Shown here in pieces: positions 62,330-64,000 of a stretch of 64,000 bases of DNA. The stretch lies in assembly GCA_021186555.1 (NCBI GenBank), contig JAJKFL010000005.1, forward strand, positions 4,348,321 through 4,412,320. Direction: 5' to 3'. Position 1 is the first letter of the stretch. The number at the start of each line of letters is the position of its first letter. Under the pieces are notes generated by a model. That model saw only the letters and a list, made by a program, of their open reading frames with translations, was not told the DNA's origin and ran no database searches. Made by a program: the position numbers and the translations under genes. The DNA is from Reticulitermes speratus (taxonomy: Eukaryota > Arthropoda > Insecta > Blattodea > Rhinotermitidae).

Positions 62330-63440
62330 GTACTGTGATGTTGTAACACTTTGTGACTGGTGTTGATGTCGGTAGTACTTACGTGACTGTGGTGTTGTGA
62401 TGTTGGCAGTACTTACGTGACTGTGGTGTTGGCAGTACTTACGTGACTATGGTGTTGTGATGTTGGCAGTACTTACGTGACTGTGTGTTGTGATGTTGGC
62501 AGTACTTACGTACTGTGGTGTGTTGGTGATATGTTGGTAGTATTGGAGTCTACATGACTGTTGTGATGTTGGTAGTACTTACGTGACTGAGTGTTGTGAT
62601 GTTGGTAGTACTTACGTGACTGTGTGTTGTGATGTTGGTAGTACTTACGTGACTGTGTTGTGATATTGGTAGTACTTAGTGACTGAGGTGTTGTGATGTT
62701 GGTAGTACTTACGTGACTGTGATGTTGTGATGTTGGTAGTACTTACGTACTGCTGTATTGATGTTGTAGTACTTACGTGACTGTGTGTGTGAATGTAGTA
62801 CTTACGTGACTGTTGTGATGTTGGTAGTACTTATGTGACTGATGTTGTGATGTTGGTAGTACTTACTGATGTGATGTGGTAGTACTACGTGCTGCTTGTG
62901 ATGTTGATACTTATGTGACTGAGTTGTGATTGTAGTACTTACGTGACTGCTGTTGTGATGTTGGTAGTACTTATGTGACTGAGGTGTTGTGGTTTTGGTA
63001 GTACTTTGCACAATGGTATTGTGATGTTGGTAGTAGGTATGTGATTGGTGTTGTGATGTTGGTAGTACTTATGTGACTGTGATGTTGTGATGTTGGTAGT
63101 ACTTACGTGACTGCTGTTGTGATGTTGGTAGTACTTACGTGACTGTGATGTTGTGATGTTGGTAGTACTTACGTGACTGTGATGTTGTGATGTTGGTAGT
63201 ACTTACGTGACTGCTGTTGTGATGTTGGTAGTACTTACGTGACTGTGATGTTGTGATGTTGGTAGTACTTACGTGACTGCTGTTGTGATGTTGGTAGTAC
63301 TTATGTGACTGAGGTGTTGTGGTTTTTGTAGTACTTTGCACAATGGTATTGTGATGTTGGTAGTAGGTATGTGATTGGTGTTGTGATGTTGGTAGTACTT
63401 ATGTGACTAATGTTTTGATGTTGGTACTACTATAAGTGTG
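62330..63440. repeat. Roughly 33-bp satellite
   Basis: About 30 copies of ttgtgatgttggtagtactt + acgtgactg with changing spacers. Units at 62.75-62.95 kb have many one- and two-base losses. A 300-bp block (63050-63300) is partly repeated from 62900-63060. Confidence 0.93.
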
Positions 63441-64000
63441 TTGATGTGGTGCTGCCAGCTTGTTGAAGTACCTGTGTCTGTTCCTTCTACTTAGCAGTTT
63501 GTGTTTCAGACCTGCATTTTTTTTTGTTGGGAAGGTGAGTACATCTTTGTAGCTATTTGCCCTCTTACAAAACTCTCTATTTTTATTTGTTGAATGAGGC
63601 TATTAACGTCAGGTTAGACCCATACTTTTCGTGTCCGCGTTTGCCGGCATCAACCCTCATATAACATTAAATACATCAGCAAACCTATGCACGGTATCAT
63701 ATACATATCCTCATATATATCACTCTGTGTGACAGCTACTGCCATCTCTTGAAACAATTTGATATTAATTGTTTGTTGCTACTGTTCTATCTCCAGTACA
63801 TTTTCTCTAGAATTTAGTCGGAAGAAAACTATCTCACATGCTTCATCTCGACATTAATAATTTACGTCAAGTTACAGCATGCGAGGAGCAATAAAGGCTA
63901 GCAGCTGCACATGCGGGAAGAGAAAGTCATTCGATCGGATTCGTCCAAGCCAAATCCGCAGTTGTAAAATTTCTAATACTGGGGGAGGTTTACAGGCTAC
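63441..64000. other. No gene seen
   Basis: Unique-looking sequence to the window edge. No recognisable continuation of PDZ2. Confidence 0.45.

Overview
This window looks like nuclear DNA of an insect with a large, repeat-rich genome, probably a hemimetabolous one of the cockroach/termite/stick-insect kind. The reasons are long AT-rich introns with GT...AG borders, many tRNA-derived SINEs, LINE and Penelope-like retroelement fragments of types common in such insects, piggyBac-like and hAT-like MITEs, and several large satellites. Nothing bacterial or plasmid-like was seen. The species cannot be named from this sequence.

One protein-coding gene is supported. It runs left to right from about 5.9 to 37.5 kb and has 16 recognisable exons whose splice phases join. 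Joined, they give the last helix of a KIND domain, a linker, a complete FERM domain (F1, F2, F3), a linker, PDZ1, a very long low-complexity exon, and the first part of a second PDZ domain. This order is that of PTPN13 / FRMPD2 (KIND-FERM-PDZ scaffold) proteins. Both ends lie outside the window: the rest of KIND is upstream, and the next exon is not found in the last 26.5 kb. The large exon (29763-32190) holds a SIAH/RING-like Cys/His cluster, about eight 9-residue repeats and one apparent single-base frameshift. The only other functional-looking genes are two divergent, identical tRNA-Ala(AGC) genes at 58.4-58.7 kb.

Layout. 0-2.4 kb: a 40-bp satellite, then an element with inverted ends holding a 15-bp satellite and a SINE. 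2.4-5.9 kb: LINE and MITE debris. 5.9-37.5 kb: the gene, with introns carrying a Penelope-like fragment, piggyBac-like TTAA elements, SINEs, foldback elements and a 43-bp satellite at 34.3-35.25 kb. 37.5-50.7 kb: foldback elements, LINE tails, five SINE families, a hAT-like MITE and a minisatellite with two SINE insertions. 50.9-55.84 kb: a 5-kb array of a 30-bp unit. 55.9-62.3 kb: SINEs, the tRNA pair, a LINE tail and MITEs. 62.3-63.44 kb: a roughly 33-bp satellite.

The most interesting theme is a hammerhead-ribozyme-like motif (CTGAWGA, a GC-rich hairpin, GAAAC, short self-complementary ACATGT/ACATATGT/ACGT, then a strand pairing with the 5' flank). It occurs about 20 times, mostly as mirror-image pairs in the two arms of long foldback elements, and also beside the Penelope-like GIY-YIG fragment. 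Some copies have a GUC or GUA cleavage-type triplet. Most carry one extra base before stem II. This fits non-autonomous Penelope-type elements carrying hammerheads in an inverted arrangement, but activity is not shown.
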